A DNA stretch of 24,594 nucleotides, taken from NCBI GenBank assembly GCA_009693435.1, contig SHXF01000063.1, positions 1 to 24,594 on the forward strand, in the 5' to 3' direction. Of this stretch, positions 21,240-24,594 are shown one piece after another (the stretch's first letter is position 1; each line of letters starts with the position of its first letter). Origin of the DNA: Betaproteobacteria bacterium (lineage in GTDB: Bacteria > Pseudomonadota > Gammaproteobacteria > Burkholderiales > SG8-39). The notes below the pieces were generated by a model. It searched no databases, had not been told where the DNA came from, and saw only the letters and a list, made by a program, of their open reading frames with translations. A program made the position numbers and the translations under genes.

Positions 21240-22220
21240 TTATTCCGGCTTGATGCCGGCAATCTCGATCGCCTTCCTGAAGCGCTCGACGTCCGCGCGC
21301 AGGGTCGCGATCATCTGTTCGCCATTCGAGAGGAACAGGTCCAGGCCGGCCGCGTTCAGCCGCTGCTTCAGATCGGGGAGCGCCGTCACCGTTTTCAGGT
21401 CGGCTTCGATTTTCGAGCGAATCTCGCGCGGCACGCCGGCCGGCGACATGAATCCGTAGTAGTTCTCCACGCCGAAATCCTTCAGCTCGGGCAGGCCGGA
21501 TTCGCGCATGGTGGGAAATTCGGACGAAGAGGGAGAACGCTCGGCCGTGGTGAGCGCGATGACCTTGAGCTTGCCCGCCCGCGCATGCGGCAGCACCGCG
21601 GCGAGCGATGCCACCACGATGTCGACCTGGCCGGCAACGGCATCGACCACGGCAGGGGTGCAGCCGCGGTGCGGGATGTGCACGGCGAAGGTCCTGGTCG
21701 CGTACTTGTACAGTTCCATGGCGAAGTGGTGCGCCGTGGCGACGCCGCAGGTCGCGTAGGACAGCTTGCCCGGCTGCGAGCGCAGCAGCGCGGTGAACTG
21801 GCCAAGATTGTTTTCCTTCACGCGCGGATTGACCGCAATCACCATGGGCGTGGACGTGGTGAGGCCCAGGCCGGCAAAATCCCGCGTCAGGTCGAACGGC
21901 AGCTTGGGGTACAGCGCCACATTGATGGCGTGCGTATTGCTCGCCAGCAGCAGCGTGTAGCCATCGGGCGCCGCGCGGTACACGGCTTCCACGCCGATAT
22001 TGCCGCCCGCGCCGATGCGGTTCTCCACGATCACCTGCTGCTTCCACAGATCCGTGAGCTTGTCGCCTATCATGCGCGCGGTGATGTCCGCGGCGCCGCC
22101 GGTGGTGAAGGTCACGATGAGCCTGACCGGCCGGGCCGGCCAGACTTGCGCCTGTGCAACGCCGGCCGAGACGAAGCACAGCATCGCGGCGGCAATGACA
22201 GGAAGCAATCGATGCGTCAT
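21240..22220 (-). CDS. Second Bug/TctC-family receptor
   Basis: The 326-aa product is a periplasmic TTT-family receptor. A signal peptide MTHRLLPVIAAAMLCFVSAG ends at AQA before QVWPARPVRL. Family segments are IVTFTTGGAADITARMIGDK, QQVIVENRIGAGGNIG, DGYTLLLASNTHAIN and PGKLSYATCGVATAHHFAME. CAGGGA lies before the ATG. It is paired with the decarboxylase-like gene downstream. Just after its stop, a CGCCTATTTG-type 10-bp unit is repeated two to three times (about 21210-21234). No membrane components are nearby. Confidence 0.88.
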   Translation of the reverse strand: MTHRLLPVIAAAMLCFVSAGVAQAQVWPARPVRLIVTFTTGGAADITARMIGDKLTDLWKQQVIVENRIGAGGNIGVEAVYRAAPDGYTLLLASNTHAINVALYPKLPFDLTRDFAGLGLTTSTPMVIAVNPRVKENNLGQFTALLRSQPGKLSYATCGVATAHHFAMELYKYATRTFAVHIPHRGCTPAVVDAVAGQVDIVVASLAAVLPHARAGKLKVIALTTAERSPSSSEFPTMRESGLPELKDFGVENYYGFMSPAGVPREIRSKIEADLKTVTALPDLKQRLNAAGLDLFLSNGEQMIATLRADVERFRKAIEIAGIKPE

Positions 22221-22371
22221 GGCGTTTTCCCTGGTGTTCAGTTGCGTTGCGGACCGCTGTCTAAAGAATCAAGGGGATCAAGCCGATCGAGGCGCCAAGG
22301 CGCAGGATCGCCGCCGCGCCCACCGCTGTGGCGCCCTCTCCAGTGCGCGCGAGTACGCACGCCTGCGGCTG

Positions 22372-24594
<2,223 letters not shown>

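Overview
The window looks like chromosomal DNA of a GC-rich betaproteobacterium, probably Burkholderiales. The reasons are two Bug-type (TTT-family) solute receptors, a proteobacterial-type LeuRS N-terminus, high GC, and tightly packed genes with ATGA overlaps. Everything was read by eye; no database search was run, so family names rest on remembered motifs and overall resemblance.

Left edge to 4.1 kb is an accessory islet. It holds two small unrecognised genes at the edge, a decayed tRNA-Asn-like sequence, an intact Fic AMPylase-type gene with a perfect operator palindrome, a HigB/HigA-type toxin-antitoxin pair, a deleted remnant of a second fic gene, and a BrnT/BrnA pair. A 29-bp block made of the 3' end of a yciI gene occurs both after intact fic and at the true yciI gene, so the islet has a history of duplication or insertion.

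4.1-12.1 kb (minus strand) is a probable catabolic operon read from right to left: NahE-like hydratase-aldolase, acyl-CoA-dehydrogenase-fold flavin monooxygenase, Rieske dioxygenase alpha and beta, Bug solute-binding protein, 4,5-dihydroxyphthalate decarboxylase-like protein, Pht4-like dihydrodiol dehydrogenase, and a YciI protein. Dioxygenase, dihydrodiol dehydrogenase and decarboxylase suggest attack on an aromatic carboxylate, and the aldolase suggests cleavage of a pyruvate side chain. No ferredoxin, reductase, ring-cleavage enzyme or regulator is present. A divergent NAD-dependent epimerase/dehydratase gene (12.46-13.42 kb) follows, then a three-gene molybdenum hydroxylase operon (17.65-13.79 kb) of the xanthine dehydrogenase family, not a true CO dehydrogenase.

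17.8-20.1 kb carries two more toxin-antitoxin loci: a PIN-domain toxin with its small antitoxin, and HipB/HipA with a 22-bp palindromic operator centred on the hipB start codon. 20.2-22.2 kb holds a second Bug plus decarboxylase-like pair. It is followed by a secreted FecR/SPOR protein and, divergently, leuS, which runs off the window.

The most striking structural feature is in-frame amplification of a 33-bp REP-like palindromic repeat inside leuS, at the editing-domain insertion (at least 10.5 copies). Short tandem repeats also sit at other gene ends: 17 bp forming a possible reinitiation ladder before the flavin monooxygenase, 70 bp at the end of the molybdenum subunit gene, 12 bp at two junctions of that operon, and 18 bp upstream of the FecR gene.
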